A DNA stretch of 64,000 bases, from the NCBI GenBank assembly GCA_043814035.1, contig JBDRKJ010000004.1, positions 1 to 64,000 on the forward strand, written 5' to 3'. The DNA comes from Peribacter sp043814035. Lineage in GTDB: Bacteria; Patescibacteriota; Gracilibacteria; Peribacterales; Peribacteraceae. Shown one piece after another: positions 25,284 through 33,293 of the stretch. The notes under the pieces were generated by a model, which saw only the letters and a program-made list of their open reading frames with translations, searched no databases and was not told the DNA's origin. Every line of letters begins with the position of its first letter. Positions within the stretch are counted from its first letter, which is position 1. The translations under genes were made by a program, and so were the position numbers.

Positions 25284-25595
25284 TCACCACTGGATAAGTA
25301 CACGAAGGCGGTCGGCGATGAATTCCTCTGTTGGGTAGCATCCACCTTGTTCGAGATCTGCACATTCCGTCACCAAGCGTGCCACTGCATCGTGCTGTTC
25401 TTCGAGGATGTGCACACATTCCTCGTCAGTGAGGTCGGCCAGGCATTGACCGAGGCGAACGCGACAGTGGCGTTTGCCAAATTCCAGTTCTGCGATCACA
25501 GATGCAGTCAGAATGGATTCATCTTGTTCAACTGGTGGATAGATCATCAGTAGAAGGGAATCGCGAGCCGTCGATGTTGTATTAGTGGTAGACAT
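25284..25595 (-). CDS. small protein of unknown function behind an attenuator-like leader
   Basis: The 103-aa product starts MSTTNTTSTARDSLLLMIYP and has an acidic, Cys-containing body (HCRVRLGQCLADLTDEECVH). I recognise no family. The ATG at 25595 lies 2 nt after the T-run of an intrinsic-terminator-like hairpin, so it can only be expressed by read-through of that hairpin. A promoter and an 18-codon Ile-rich leader frame lie upstream. Longer upstream frames are rejected because they run through the hairpin and leader. Confidence 0.6.
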   Translation of the reverse strand: MSTTNTTSTARDSLLLMIYPPVEQDESILTASVIAELEFGKRHCRVRLGQCLADLTDEECVHILEEQHDAVARLVTECADLEQGGCYPTEEFIADRLRVLIQW

Positions 25596-25597
25596 AC

Positions 25598-25620
25598 AAA
25601 AAATCCCGCCAGGCGCGGGA
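25598..25620 (-). terminator. attenuator-like intrinsic terminator
   Basis: In the minus direction: TCCCGC, 5-nt loop, GCGGGA, then six T, then GT and the ATG of the 103-aa gene. The 5' arm (CGCGCC, 25612-25617) can instead pair with GGCGTG at the stop codon of the leader frame (25649-25654), which would prevent the terminator. This is the geometry of transcription attenuation. Confidence 0.65.
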
Positions 25621-25647
25621 GAGTAGGGGTGGTCATCAGCTACTTCC

Positions 25648-25704
25648 TCACGCCGTGGTGGCGGGCAGAATAATCGAGCTGATGATAATGGCGCGAGTAA
25701 CCAT
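25648..25704 (-). CDS. 18-aa Ile-rich leader peptide candidate
   Basis: The frame reads MVTRAIIISSIILPATTA then TGA. Five of its 18 residues are Ile, and there are three Thr, clustered like the regulatory codons of ilv- or thr-type leaders; an antibiotic-sensing leader is another option. TACAAT lies 10 nt before the ATG, so the transcript leader is only about 4 nt. The peptide's stop region can act as antiterminator strand against the downstream hairpin. Function is inferred only from layout. Confidence 0.5.
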   Translation of the reverse strand: MVTRAIIISSIILPATTA

Positions 25705-25714
25705 GTGTGGATGT

Positions 25715-25742
25715 ATTGTAGTAGCCCGCAATAGACTGTCAA
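25715..25742 (-). promoter_or_regulatory. consensus -35 promoter of the leader/103-aa gene unit
   Basis: -35 TTGACA (25737-25742), 16-bp spacer, -10 TACAAT (25715-25720). The -35 box overlaps the stop codon of the upstream gene. Confidence 0.75.
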
Positions 25743-26050
25743 CGAATAGCTTCGGCGGACGCCTTGCGAATGGCCTGAGCCAGCATGCTCACGTGCTGCT
25801 GCTGCACTTCATTCGCAGGATGCGTCGTTTCGTTCAGCACCGGAAGAGCTTCTGCGAGAACGCTTGTCACAAATACAGGTCGCATTCTCTCTAGGCTTCC
25901 CTCACGCAATGCCTTGATGGCGCCATCAAGGACGAACCGCTCCGAAGGCGTGGTGCTCGTGCCTGCAATGACTGCGAAAATGGCTCGTGCTAATTCCTGC
26001 TCAGAATGATTGCGCATAGCCGGCTCTCTGTAGGCTCCAATTCTTTCCAT
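25739..26050 (-). CDS. small helical protein of unknown function
   Basis: The 103-aa product (MERIGAYREPAMRNHSEQEL at the start) is helical and soluble, with no motif I know. TTGACT (26093-26098), a 16-bp spacer and TATGAT (26071-26076) precede it, with a 20-nt gap to the ATG. Its stop overlaps the -35 box of the next unit. It is the same length as the following gene, but the two do not align by eye. Confidence 0.6.
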   Translation of the reverse strand: MERIGAYREPAMRNHSEQELARAIFAVIAGTSTTPSERFVLDGAIKALREGSLERMRPVFVTSVLAEALPVLNETTHPANEVQQQHVSMLAQAIRKASAEAIR

Positions 26051-26070
26051 AGCTTGCTGGAAGGATGGAT

Positions 26071-26098
26071 ATCATAAATTTAAATACAAATTAGTCAA
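26071..26098 (-). promoter_or_regulatory. promoter of the 103-aa helical protein gene
   Basis: -35 TTGACT and -10 TATGAT with a 16-bp AT-rich spacer; the predicted leader is about 14 nt. Confidence 0.65.
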
Positions 26099-26174
26099 CT
26101 ATTCGGATGCCCGCCGAAGTGCCTCTCGCAACCGAGTTGAGAGAGGGACTGCTTCTCGTCAATGCTGGTCGGGG

Positions 26175-26211
26175 CGACCCCGCTTCGCTCCTTCGGAGCT
26201 ACGCCGGGTCG
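26175..26211 (-). repeat. GTAG/CGAA palindromic repeat, copy 3' of tRNA-Pro
   Basis: Read on the minus strand: outer stem CGACCC..GC / GC..GGGTCG, GTAG, inner stem CTCC/GGAG with loop gaa, then CGAA. It lies 45 bp beyond the 3' end of the tRNA-Pro gene and in the same orientation. Confidence 0.7.
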
Positions 26212-26256
26212 TTCGCAGATTGTTTTTCCTTCGGAGATTTGTGCAAGGAGTTCCTC

Positions 26257-26333
26257 TGGTCGGGGCGACTGGACTCGAACCAGCGGCCTTACGGTCCCGA
26301 ACCGTACGCTCTAGCCAACTGAGCTACGCCCCG
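26257..26333 (-). tRNA. tRNA-Pro (anticodon CGG)
   Basis: A 77-nt cloverleaf starting CGGGGCGTAGCTCAGTTGG. The anticodon stem TACGG/CCGTA encloses TTCGGGA, giving CGG. T arm GCTGGTTCGAGTCCAGT; CCA is encoded in the genome. Confidence 0.95.
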
Positions 26334-26399
26334 ATGGGGTGATTCTAGGTGAAAATAGCCAAGAGTCGAGAACTTGATTACACAATGCATGCGCTGCTG

Positions 26400-26490
26400 C
26401 ATCCGAATGATCGAACAACATTCGGCTGAGTGGATAGCCAACTGAACTACCCGCCCGAACGTACCGATGTTCGGTACGGGCGGGCGCCCC
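26400..26490 (-). other. tRNA 5'-half fragment and GC-rich hairpins
   Basis: On the minus strand, CGGGCGGGTAGTTCAGTTGG near 26459 looks like the acceptor and D arm of a tRNA, but the downstream half is replaced by a 7-bp hairpin (CCGAATG/CATTCGG). On its other side is a strong hairpin CCGCCCG..TACC/GGTA..CGGGCGG (about 26450-26485). It is best read as a broken tRNA copy next to palindromic debris. Confidence 0.5.
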
Positions 26491-26587
26491 GATGCGCGTC
26501 ATCCTAGCAGAGGAGTGGTGGAGAAACAGGGGTTTTCATGTGTTCCGTACAAGGATGCAGGTCTGCCTTCTGGTAAGATCCTTCTCT

Positions 26588-27529
26588 GTGACTGCAGCGC
26601 GGCGAACCATCATCGGTGTGCTCCTTGCCGTGTTCGTTCTGGTGTTCCTCGGCGTGAGCACGGGAATTTTCCTCTTCTGTGCATCGGCTTGGTGCCCAGA
26701 TTTCGCGTTGGCGAAGAGGCATGCAGCGGTGGACTACGCATCGTGTGAGCTTCTCGGATTTACGGTCGAGCAGACTTCTCCTCCTCGATGTATCGCTGGC
26801 AGTGTCGTGTACTTTGCCTCTGACGTAAGTCGGTTTCACATTATCGAGCCGCATGTCGATCAGGCTGTTGCGCTGCCCCTCGTTATTGCCGGCGATGTAC
26901 GTGTTGGTAGTGGCACCACGGCACAACTCCTCCTTGCTGATCACGATGGATTCGCGTTGGTCGAGGATGCGATTCATCTCTCAAAAGCACTTTCGGGTCA
27001 GGTACTCCCTTTTCGTACCACGGTGACGTTTCCGCGTCCTATGGGCACGGGGGGTACGCTGCACGTTTCATTGCTCTCACACAATGGGAGCACAATCGAG
27101 GATGTACGCATTCCGGTGCGGTTTCTCCCGAGTGCCACCGTCGAAATCAAAGCGTTCTTCAGCAACAGTGAACGTGATCCCGAGACGCAGTACTGCGATG
27201 TGTCGTATCCCGTGGCGCGACGCGTGACGCTCGACGAAGATTTGCTGACAGCTTCTCTGCACGAACTCCTCAGGGGCCCGACGATTTCGGAACAGCGTCA
27301 GCACTTCTCGACGAACCTGCCGGAAGGAGTAGAGATCCGCGCTCTACGAAAAGATGACGGACACGTGATGGTGACGTTCACGCAGGCGCTCCTGAAGGGT
27401 ACGGCTGGATCCTGCCGCGTGCAGGCGATTCGTTCCCAAATTGAACGCACCTTAAAACAGTTTTCCTCTGTGAATGACGTCACAATCACGGTCGAGGGCA
27501 TACCTGATGAGGAAGTTTTGCAGCCCTAG
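26588..27529 (+). CDS. membrane-anchored GerMN/Gmad2-domain protein
   Basis: After an N-terminal anchor (TIIGVLLAVFVLVFLGVSTG), the 313-aa protein has a Gmad2-type Ig-like domain (about 85-190; HIIEPHVDQAVALPLVIAGD). A GerMN domain follows (about 200-310; VEIKAFFSN, VTLDEDLLTASLHELLRGPT, VRIRL-like end with VNDVTITVEG). These domains are named from spore germination but are common in non-sporulating bacteria at the cell surface, where the role is unknown. The frame is open from an ATG at 26492. I favour the GTG at 26588 because it puts the anchor at the N terminus and lies 8 nt after TAAGAT. It converges and overlaps by 4 bp with the next gene. Confidence 0.8.
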   Translation: MTAARRTIIGVLLAVFVLVFLGVSTGIFLFCASAWCPDFALAKRHAAVDYASCELLGFTVEQTSPPRCIAGSVVYFASDVSRFHIIEPHVDQAVALPLVIAGDVRVGSGTTAQLLLADHDGFALVEDAIHLSKALSGQVLPFRTTVTFPRPMGTGGTLHVSLLSHNGSTIEDVRIPVRFLPSATVEIKAFFSNSERDPETQYCDVSYPVARRVTLDEDLLTASLHELLRGPTISEQRQHFSTNLPEGVEIRALRKDDGHVMVTFTQALLKGTAGSCRVQAIRSQIERTLKQFSSVNDVTITVEGIPDEEVLQP

Positions 27530-27990
27530 TCCTCCGTCGTGGCGTTGGTGCTACCCGGTTGCCTGAGGCTTTGGTGGATTTCTTGGTACCGGCGACGGGA
27601 TCGGTAACGCAGGAGCAATGTGCTCTGTTCAACGCGGCGAGGAAGCGCATTCTCGATGCGTTGCCGGGAACCGGCACGGAGTCGACTCAAGACATTCTCA
27701 CGACGGGATTTCTCACGTTCAGCGCGCTGGACCAATCGGTCTCGCTCCTTTGCCTGCTTCTGCTCGATCAACCAATCATTGTGCTTACGATTGACGCACT
27801 GGCCCAGACGGAAGAGGAGGGCACCTTCGAGATCTCCTTGTCCGGAGGGGAACATGGCTCGGCACTCGGTATCCCAGAGTTGCCGTTGTATTTGCTCGGG
27901 CGTGAGCTCCTCTTCCACATTGGTGGCGAGGACGCCGAAGGGGAGAACGAATATGAAGGTGAGGCCGAGAACGACCATTCTGGTACGCAT
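27526..27990 (-). CDS. secreted charged helical protein of unknown function
   Basis: The 154-aa product has a signal peptide (MVVLGLTFIFVLPFGVLATN after MRTR) and a highly charged mature part rich in Arg/Glu/Gln (QKQAKERDRLVQRAEREKS), likely coiled coil, with two cysteines before it. CACAAT lies 6 nt before the ATG at 27990, and TTGCAT is 18 bp further up. I do not recognise the family. Confidence 0.65.
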   Translation of the reverse strand: MRTRMVVLGLTFIFVLPFGVLATNVEEELTPEQIQRQLWDTECRAMFPSGQGDLEGALLFRLGQCVNRKHNDWLIEQKQAKERDRLVQRAEREKSRRENVLSRLRAGSRQRIENALPRRVEQSTLLLRYRSRRRYQEIHQSLRQPGSTNATTED

Positions 27991-28057
27991 GGGGATATTG
28001 TGGCGTGAATCGCGACAAGCATGCAAGGCAGAGATGGTGGTGTAGTATCATTTCTCC

Positions 28058-30127
28058 GTGCAGCTCTCTTCGCCCCTCACCAGTTCACTCCTCAGAACTA
28101 CCCCGACATTCATCGAGGCGCTCAAAGACATGGGCATCGAAACGGTGGAGCAGCTCGTGCTCTATCTACCGCGAGCACACGAAGACTTGAGCCAAATTCA
28201 GACGATTGGCGAGGTGCCCCTTAACGAAAAAGTGACAGTGCGCGGAACGGTAGGGCGACTGTCACTCATACGAACTCGCAATCGTAAATCGCTTGTCAAG
28301 GCGCTCTTCACGGATCTTCACGGAGACAGCGCGGAAGTGGTGTGGTTCAACCAGCCGCACATCAAGCGCATGCTCTCTGAAGGGGATGAGGTCGTCCTGA
28401 CCGGTAAAATCCAAGAGGAGGGATACAAGCTCAAGATGATGAGTCCACAGTTTGAGCGCGCCGGTACACGTCCTCTCGTGCACGCGGGGAGACTCGTACC
28501 CGTCTATCCGCAACATGACAATATTCATACGAAGTGGTTGCGCGAAAAGATGACACTCGTACGTCGGGTCATGAAGGATCTCCCCGAAACATTGCCGCAG
28601 GCAGTGATCGATGAGGAGCACCTGCTCACCCGTGCGCAGGCCGTGGAGGCGTTGCATTTTCCTGACAAGCCGGAGGATGTTGCCCGTGCGCGCGAGCGTC
28701 AGGCGTTCGAAGAAATGTACCGTATTCAACTTCAGGCGCTGCGGGAGCGGCAGGAGTGGCAGCGGCTTCGACAGGAACGTTTGAGAATGCCCATGGATCC
28801 GGAGCTTATTAAGGCGTTGTTTCAGACGCTCAAATTCACACCGACAAAAAGTCAGAAGATCGCCATCTACGAGATTCTGCGCGATATGGAGAGCGATGTA
28901 GCGATGTCGCGGCTCCTTGAAGGGGACGTGGGATCAGGCAAGACGCTCGTGGCGACAGCGGTGATGGCGAACGTGCTTGCACACGGCGGCCAATGTGCGC
29001 TCATGGTGCCGACCGAAGTTCTCGCCCGTCAGCACGCGGAGTCGATTGCACGCATGCTTGTTGCGCTCCATAACAACCTGCATGCACGACGCCAGACCGG
29101 AGAGCGCGTTCCGTCGTTTCGCCTTCCGTCCGTGTCACTGCTCGTTGGCTCGCTCGCGGCAGCAGACGCTTCTGCTGTGCGACGGTCCGTTGCAGCAGGA
29201 CAGACGGATATCGTCATCGGCACGCACGCGCTCATTCAGGATGCGGTGGAGTTTGCGGATCTCAAGTTGGTCATTGTGGATGAGCAGCACCGTTTCGGCG
29301 TAGAACAGCGTGTACGCCTGCAAGAAAAAGGTACGCCTCACGTGCTCACCATGACCGCGACACCCATCCCGCGTACGCTGGCACTCACGGCCTACGGGCA
29401 TCACGACCTTTCGGTCTTGATCGAGAAACCCGGTAACCGCAAGACGATTCGAACGAAGGTGGTCTCGCCGCGCGATCGTCTGACTATTGAGCGGTTCATC
29501 GATCAGCAGATTGACGAGGGACGACAGGTGTTTGTCATCTGTCCGCTCATTTCGGCTTCCGACAACGAAGTAATGGCTGATGTGAAAAGTGTGGAGCATG
29601 AAGAGCAGCGTTTGCATGAGAGCTTTCAGCGACGTCGCATCGCTTCGCTGCATGGCCGCATGAAGTCTGCAGAGAAAGAGAAGATCATGAAGGCATTCAA
29701 GGAACGTCAGATCGATCTACTCGTTTCGACGGCAGTTATCGAAGTGGGTATCGATGTTCCCAATGCATCAATCATGCTCATTGAAGGCGCAGAGCGATTT
29801 GGGCTGTCACAGCTGCACCAGTTCCGTGGGCGCGTAGGTCGAGGCGAACATCAGAGTCATTGTTTCCTCTTTACGACGACAGTCGATCAGGCACGTTCGC
29901 CGAGGCTCAAAGCCATGGAGGAACACGATAGCGGCTTTGTTCTCGCCGAAATTGATCTAAAGTTACGAGGGTTCGGGGAGCTCTTCGGCACACGCCAGAG
30001 CGGATATTCCCTCTCTGCCCTTCAGGAGTTCCTGCAGCCGGAATTCATCGTGCGCTCCCGTCGAGCAGCGGAGCGCACTTTGAGCGAAAAGGCGTTTGCT
30101 GGTGAGGAAATGGCTGCTAGACTCTAG
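28058..30127 (+). CDS. recG: ATP-dependent DNA helicase RecG
   Basis: RecG reverses stalled forks and branch-migrates Holliday junctions. The 689-aa protein has the wedge/OB domain (about 60-160), helicase motif I GDVGSGKTLVA, motif II in VDEQHRFGVEQR, motif III TMTATPIPRTLAL, motif VI QFRGRVGRGEHQS and the C-terminal TRG region (LKLRGFGELFGTRQSG). Start is GTG at 28058, 6 nt after TATCAT. Length is normal. Confidence 0.96.
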   Translation: MQLSSPLTSSLLRTTPTFIEALKDMGIETVEQLVLYLPRAHEDLSQIQTIGEVPLNEKVTVRGTVGRLSLIRTRNRKSLVKALFTDLHGDSAEVVWFNQPHIKRMLSEGDEVVLTGKIQEEGYKLKMMSPQFERAGTRPLVHAGRLVPVYPQHDNIHTKWLREKMTLVRRVMKDLPETLPQAVIDEEHLLTRAQAVEALHFPDKPEDVARARERQAFEEMYRIQLQALRERQEWQRLRQERLRMPMDPELIKALFQTLKFTPTKSQKIAIYEILRDMESDVAMSRLLEGDVGSGKTLVATAVMANVLAHGGQCALMVPTEVLARQHAESIARMLVALHNNLHARRQTGERVPSFRLPSVSLLVGSLAAADASAVRRSVAAGQTDIVIGTHALIQDAVEFADLKLVIVDEQHRFGVEQRVRLQEKGTPHVLTMTATPIPRTLALTAYGHHDLSVLIEKPGNRKTIRTKVVSPRDRLTIERFIDQQIDEGRQVFVICPLISASDNEVMADVKSVEHEEQRLHESFQRRRIASLHGRMKSAEKEKIMKAFKERQIDLLVSTAVIEVGIDVPNASIMLIEGAERFGLSQLHQFRGRVGRGEHQSHCFLFTTTVDQARSPRLKAMEEHDSGFVLAEIDLKLRGFGELFGTRQSGYSLSALQEFLQPEFIVRSRRAAERTLSEKAFAGEEMAARL

Positions 30128-30150
30128 AACAGTCTATTCCTCTCATTGCT

Positions 30151-30789
30151 ATGGCTCAGACTCCCACTCCTCCGCAACCACCACGCCCAGGCGATCCTGT
30201 TCCTGCCGGTGGTCTCGACCCCACACAGGTGTTCGGTTCGCCGCCACCTCCACCGCAGGCGCAGGGCCAGCAAACAGGTGGAGCGCAGCAAGATGGAACA
30301 ATACCGCCGACTGATCAGGGCCCGCCGCCCCCTCCTCCTGGGACGAAGGCGACCAAAGAAATGGGTTTCGATGATGAGGATCTTAAGATTCTTGCTGAAG
30401 TGGGTGACTACCGTTTCGGCAGTATCACGACCAAGTTGACCAACGAGAACATCCCCGTACCTGCGCATCCCGAAACGAAATTCGATGATCAAAAGTTCCT
30501 CATGTTCCTATCCGGATCGATTTCGCTCACCCGTGACGAGAAGTGGCGCATCATCATGGCGATCCCTAAGCTCTCGCAATTCCAGATTGATGAGCTTCAG
30601 AAAATTCTGGAAGAAGAGAGGCGCAAGTTCTCGGAGCTTTCTCCAAAGCACTTGCTGCAGCTCATGAAGCTGGAGCAGAAGCATTCCGAAGACTGGCATG
30701 ACTTGCAGGCCGTTTCGGTACAACAGGCTGCTCGCGGACAGGAAGAGGAGCAGGCAGACGATATTCGCAAGCAGTTGGGCCTCTCGTAA
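30151..30789 (+). CDS. Pro-rich protein of unknown function
   Basis: The 212-aa product has a disordered Pro/Gln/Gly-rich N-terminal third (PPPPPQAQGQQTGG) and a helical, charged C-terminal part (ITKLT..., IDELQKILEEERRKFSEL). It has no signal peptide or membrane segment, so it is likely cytoplasmic. It starts 24 bp after recG; TAGACT at the recG stop with TTTGCT 17 bp upstream could be its own promoter. No family recognised. Confidence 0.7.
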   Translation: MAQTPTPPQPPRPGDPVPAGGLDPTQVFGSPPPPPQAQGQQTGGAQQDGTIPPTDQGPPPPPPGTKATKEMGFDDEDLKILAEVGDYRFGSITTKLTNENIPVPAHPETKFDDQKFLMFLSGSISLTRDEKWRIIMAIPKLSQFQIDELQKILEEERRKFSELSPKHLLQLMKLEQKHSEDWHDLQAVSVQQAARGQEEEQADDIRKQLGLS

Positions 30790-30790
30790 A

Positions 30791-31345
30791 CTACAGTACG
30801 TTCATCCGGTAGAGCACGAATGCGGCGATGCCGATTATGGTGAGCACCGCGCCGCGCACGAACCCTCTGCCGAAGGTTTTCCAGAGGCTTGAGAAGAGCA
30901 GAAAGAGGTAGGCAGCGAGTGTGAAACTCAAGACGAGCGGTGAGAGAAAGAGCCCTTCGACGTAGGGGAGGCGAAAGGGGAGTGGCCGTACATGCTGGTA
31001 GTGCCCTAACGCGTAGACGAGGCAGTACCATGCGAGGAGCCATCCTGCATAGAGGCGTAAGGTGTCTAAGAGGGGAAAGTACGTCTGCTGCGTTGCCGTA
31101 GACGATTCCGTTGGGGCAGGAGGAGCAGATTTTTCGTCTGCGGGTGCCTGCGGCGCGAGAGCCAGAAGCTTTTCGGCGTGTTCCGGCGTGAGGGATTGTT
31201 CCGAGGGCATCGATTCGTGAATCTCTTCTGGAACAAGGTTCATCTGCCTGAGGGCATCGTGAGCTGACTGCAGGCTGAAGGCCTCCATGGTTCCTGTAAC
31301 GCGACGATTATTCTCTCCTATGGCCGTGTAAGTAAACTGCGGCAT
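30791..31345 (-). CDS. membrane protein with a GspF/PilC-type N-terminal segment
   Basis: The first 42 residues (MPQFTYTAIGENNRRVTGTM, then SLQSAHDALRQMNLVPEEI) match the opening of type II secretion/type IV pilus platform proteins. The GspF helical domains are absent. Instead a Pro/Ala linker leads to two to three transmembrane segments. It might regulate or tether a pilus platform encoded elsewhere; this is inference. TAGCAT lies 6 nt before the ATG. It is convergent with the Pro-rich protein, 1 bp between the stops. Confidence 0.7.
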   Translation of the reverse strand: MPQFTYTAIGENNRRVTGTMEAFSLQSAHDALRQMNLVPEEIHESMPSEQSLTPEHAEKLLALAPQAPADEKSAPPAPTESSTATQQTYFPLLDTLRLYAGWLLAWYCLVYALGHYQHVRPLPFRLPYVEGLFLSPLVLSFTLAAYLFLLFSSLWKTFGRGFVRGAVLTIIGIAAFVLYRMNVL

Positions 31346-31395
31346 GGGGCTATGCTACCACAAGAAGCAGTGTTGCTGGCGAGCCTCTGCAGAGC

Positions 31396-32313
31396 CTACT
31401 CTTCCATGGCCGAGAGGTGTTGCGTCATGTACTCCACTGCCGCTTTCAGCGCTGATGGAGCTGTAATCTCGATGTGGCGATCTTTGGTCCACTCATAGTA
31501 GCCGCGCACGGTTACACCATCATCGCGCACTTCTCCACTGGTCATGCCTGTGGTCGAGAGAGCACCGCCAAGCAGATTGACAGCAATGGGGCCATCAGAG
31601 ACGTTTTCAATCTCCTGTGAGCTGATTTCCACATGCCAGAGAGATTCTGTTACTGAGCCGAACGACCTAAAGTACCAATTGCGATGAATCGGAGCACAGA
31701 AGCCGATGGTCGGCGGAGCGCAGTAGGCTTGTGTCCAGTTGCTCGTGGCGAAGTCCTGTTTGGCCATGGCAGCTACTTGTGCGGCGGTGTCTGTCGCTGT
31801 CGAAGGCGTGCTCGACAAAGCTACAGATTGCTGTGAGGACGATGCGGCCGGTTTGGCCGGGGCTGCACTCGATACGGCAGCCATGGCAGAAGAGGCCTCG
31901 GAGGAAAGCGATGATGACGATGCCACAACAGCGCTGCTCACCGACGACGAAGACTGTTCTTCGAGCTGAATCTTCTCGACGCGCATGATTGTTCCACCTT
32001 CTTCCACTGTCGGGCGAATCGTCCCCGTGACTTCTGTGCGCTCCCCCACGTAACCGTTCAAATCCACGGTGTCACTCGAAAGTAAGATAAACCGCCCGTC
32101 GCCAAGCTCCAGACGATGTGTACCCTCCATGTAGATGCTGATACCGCTCGGACGTATCGTGCCGATGAATGAGACGTTATGCGTCTCTACGATGGGGGCA
32201 TCTGAAGAGGATGAAGAAGAGAGATCCTCATCTGTGGGAGTGACGACAGTATCCCCTCCGCAGGAAGCGAGGAGAAGACCGATGACAAGGGGTGGGAGTA
32301 GGCGAGTACGCAT
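31396..32313 (-). CDS. Ser-rich lipoprotein
   Basis: The 305-aa product has lipobox LLASC at residues 14-18 (mature Cys18), then a Ser run and a small beta-rich domain (about 45-120; VSFIGTIRPSG, ...GTIRPTVEEGG). A long Ser/Ala linker leads to a C-terminal domain with two Cys (QAYCAPPTIGFCAP) that may bind a ligand or form a disulfide. It is exposed outside the membrane. Its leader is C/T-rich, with TAGAAT about 30 nt upstream. It follows the DsbA-like gene but is separated from it by a terminator. Confidence 0.75.
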   Translation of the reverse strand: MRTRLLPPLVIGLLLASCGGDTVVTPTDEDLSSSSSSDAPIVETHNVSFIGTIRPSGISIYMEGTHRLELGDGRFILLSSDTVDLNGYVGERTEVTGTIRPTVEEGGTIMRVEKIQLEEQSSSSVSSAVVASSSSLSSEASSAMAAVSSAAPAKPAASSSQQSVALSSTPSTATDTAAQVAAMAKQDFATSNWTQAYCAPPTIGFCAPIHRNWYFRSFGSVTESLWHVEISSQEIENVSDGPIAVNLLGGALSTTGMTSGEVRDDGVTVRGYYEWTKDRHIEITAPSALKAAVEYMTQHLSAMEE

Positions 32314-32375
32314 GTAGGGGAGGTGAGAAAAACGTGGGACTGCATTCTACCCCCTCGCGATGGCTGTGCACATAC

Positions 32376-32405
32376 AAAAATCCCCCGGAGCGAGGCCCCA
32401 GGGGA
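32376..32405 (-). terminator. intrinsic terminator of the DsbA-like gene
   Basis: In the minus direction, a GC-rich hairpin (TCCCC pairs with GGGGA, with further C/G pairs inside) is followed by TTTTT. It lies 15 nt past the stop at 32420 and upstream of the lipoprotein gene. Confidence 0.7.
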
Positions 32406-32419
32406 GAAAATTCCCATTA

Positions 32420-33139
32420 TTACTTCAGCAGACCATCAATTGCGTTCTTGAAGTTCTGCAGAGGCTGTGCGCCAGAAACGACGGCAACCTTCTTGGTCTT
32501 GTGGTTGAGGATGAGGTTACCGGGGGTTCCCTGTACGCCTGCCTTGGAACCCGCTGCCATCATCTCTGCTATCTTGGTGGCGTACTTGCCACTGTCGAGA
32601 CACGTCTGGAAGGCCGTTTGGTTGAGACCGATCTCCTTTGCGTAATCGCCGAACTTGGCGAGATCAGAACCCTTCTCGTAGATCGTGTCGACCATCGCCC
32701 AGTACTTATCGCTGCCGCCCAGCTCTCCCGCACATTCCAGTGACTCAGCACCTTTCTGCGCGGTTGGGTGGAACGCGAGTGGGTAGTGACGGTAGACCCA
32801 GTTGACCTTGCCATCGTAGTCATCGACTACTTGCTGGATGGTGGGGTGCACCCGTGCGCAGAAGGGGCACTCGAGATCGGAGTACTCCACAACGGTAATC
32901 GTTGCATCAGGATTGCCACGAATGTAATCATTTTCGTCAACTGCCGGTACGCTTGCATACTCTGGCGCTGGATCTTCTTCGGGCACAGACGGGGTCGGTT
33001 GGACCTGCGCCGTCGGCGCTGTCGGCTGAAGAGCAGCCGTACCGGACATTTTGGAGCCGGCGAAGCCAACCACGGCTCCGACGAGGACCATCGAGATACC
33101 GAACCACATCTTCGTTTCCTGCTGAGGCGTATTGGTCAT
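32420..33139 (-). CDS. DsbA-like thioredoxin-fold oxidoreductase, membrane-anchored
   Basis: DsbA-type proteins form or isomerise disulfides outside the cytoplasm. The 239-aa product has an N-terminal membrane anchor (about 11-32), a Pro-rich linker and a thioredoxin fold with active site CPFC (SDLECPFCARVHP) and the cis-Pro loop (VQGTPGNLIL), as in BdbD/DsbG-like proteins. Several Cys-containing secreted proteins in the window could be its clients. The leader is C/T-rich, with no Shine-Dalgarno. Confidence 0.9.
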   Translation of the reverse strand: MTNTPQQETKMWFGISMVLVGAVVGFAGSKMSGTAALQPTAPTAQVQPTPSVPEEDPAPEYASVPAVDENDYIRGNPDATITVVEYSDLECPFCARVHPTIQQVVDDYDGKVNWVYRHYPLAFHPTAQKGAESLECAGELGGSDKYWAMVDTIYEKGSDLAKFGDYAKEIGLNQTAFQTCLDSGKYATKIAEMMAAGSKAGVQGTPGNLILNHKTKKVAVVSGAQPLQNFKNAIDGLLK

Positions 33140-33293
33140 ACAGGGGTTAGGAAAGGGAAAATAGCCTATGCAGTATAACGATTTTTTTGCCGATTTCTAG
33201 GGGTAATTTTGCAGTGGCGAATTCGAATATACTCGATAAATTCACGATAAAATCGCCGAGATTCCCAGATCTGCCTTTCTTGTATCGGGCAGG

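Noticed and set aside
26107..26322. 71-codon frame upstream of tRNA-Pro
   Set aside because: It covers the palindromic repeat and reads into the tRNA gene on the opposite strand.
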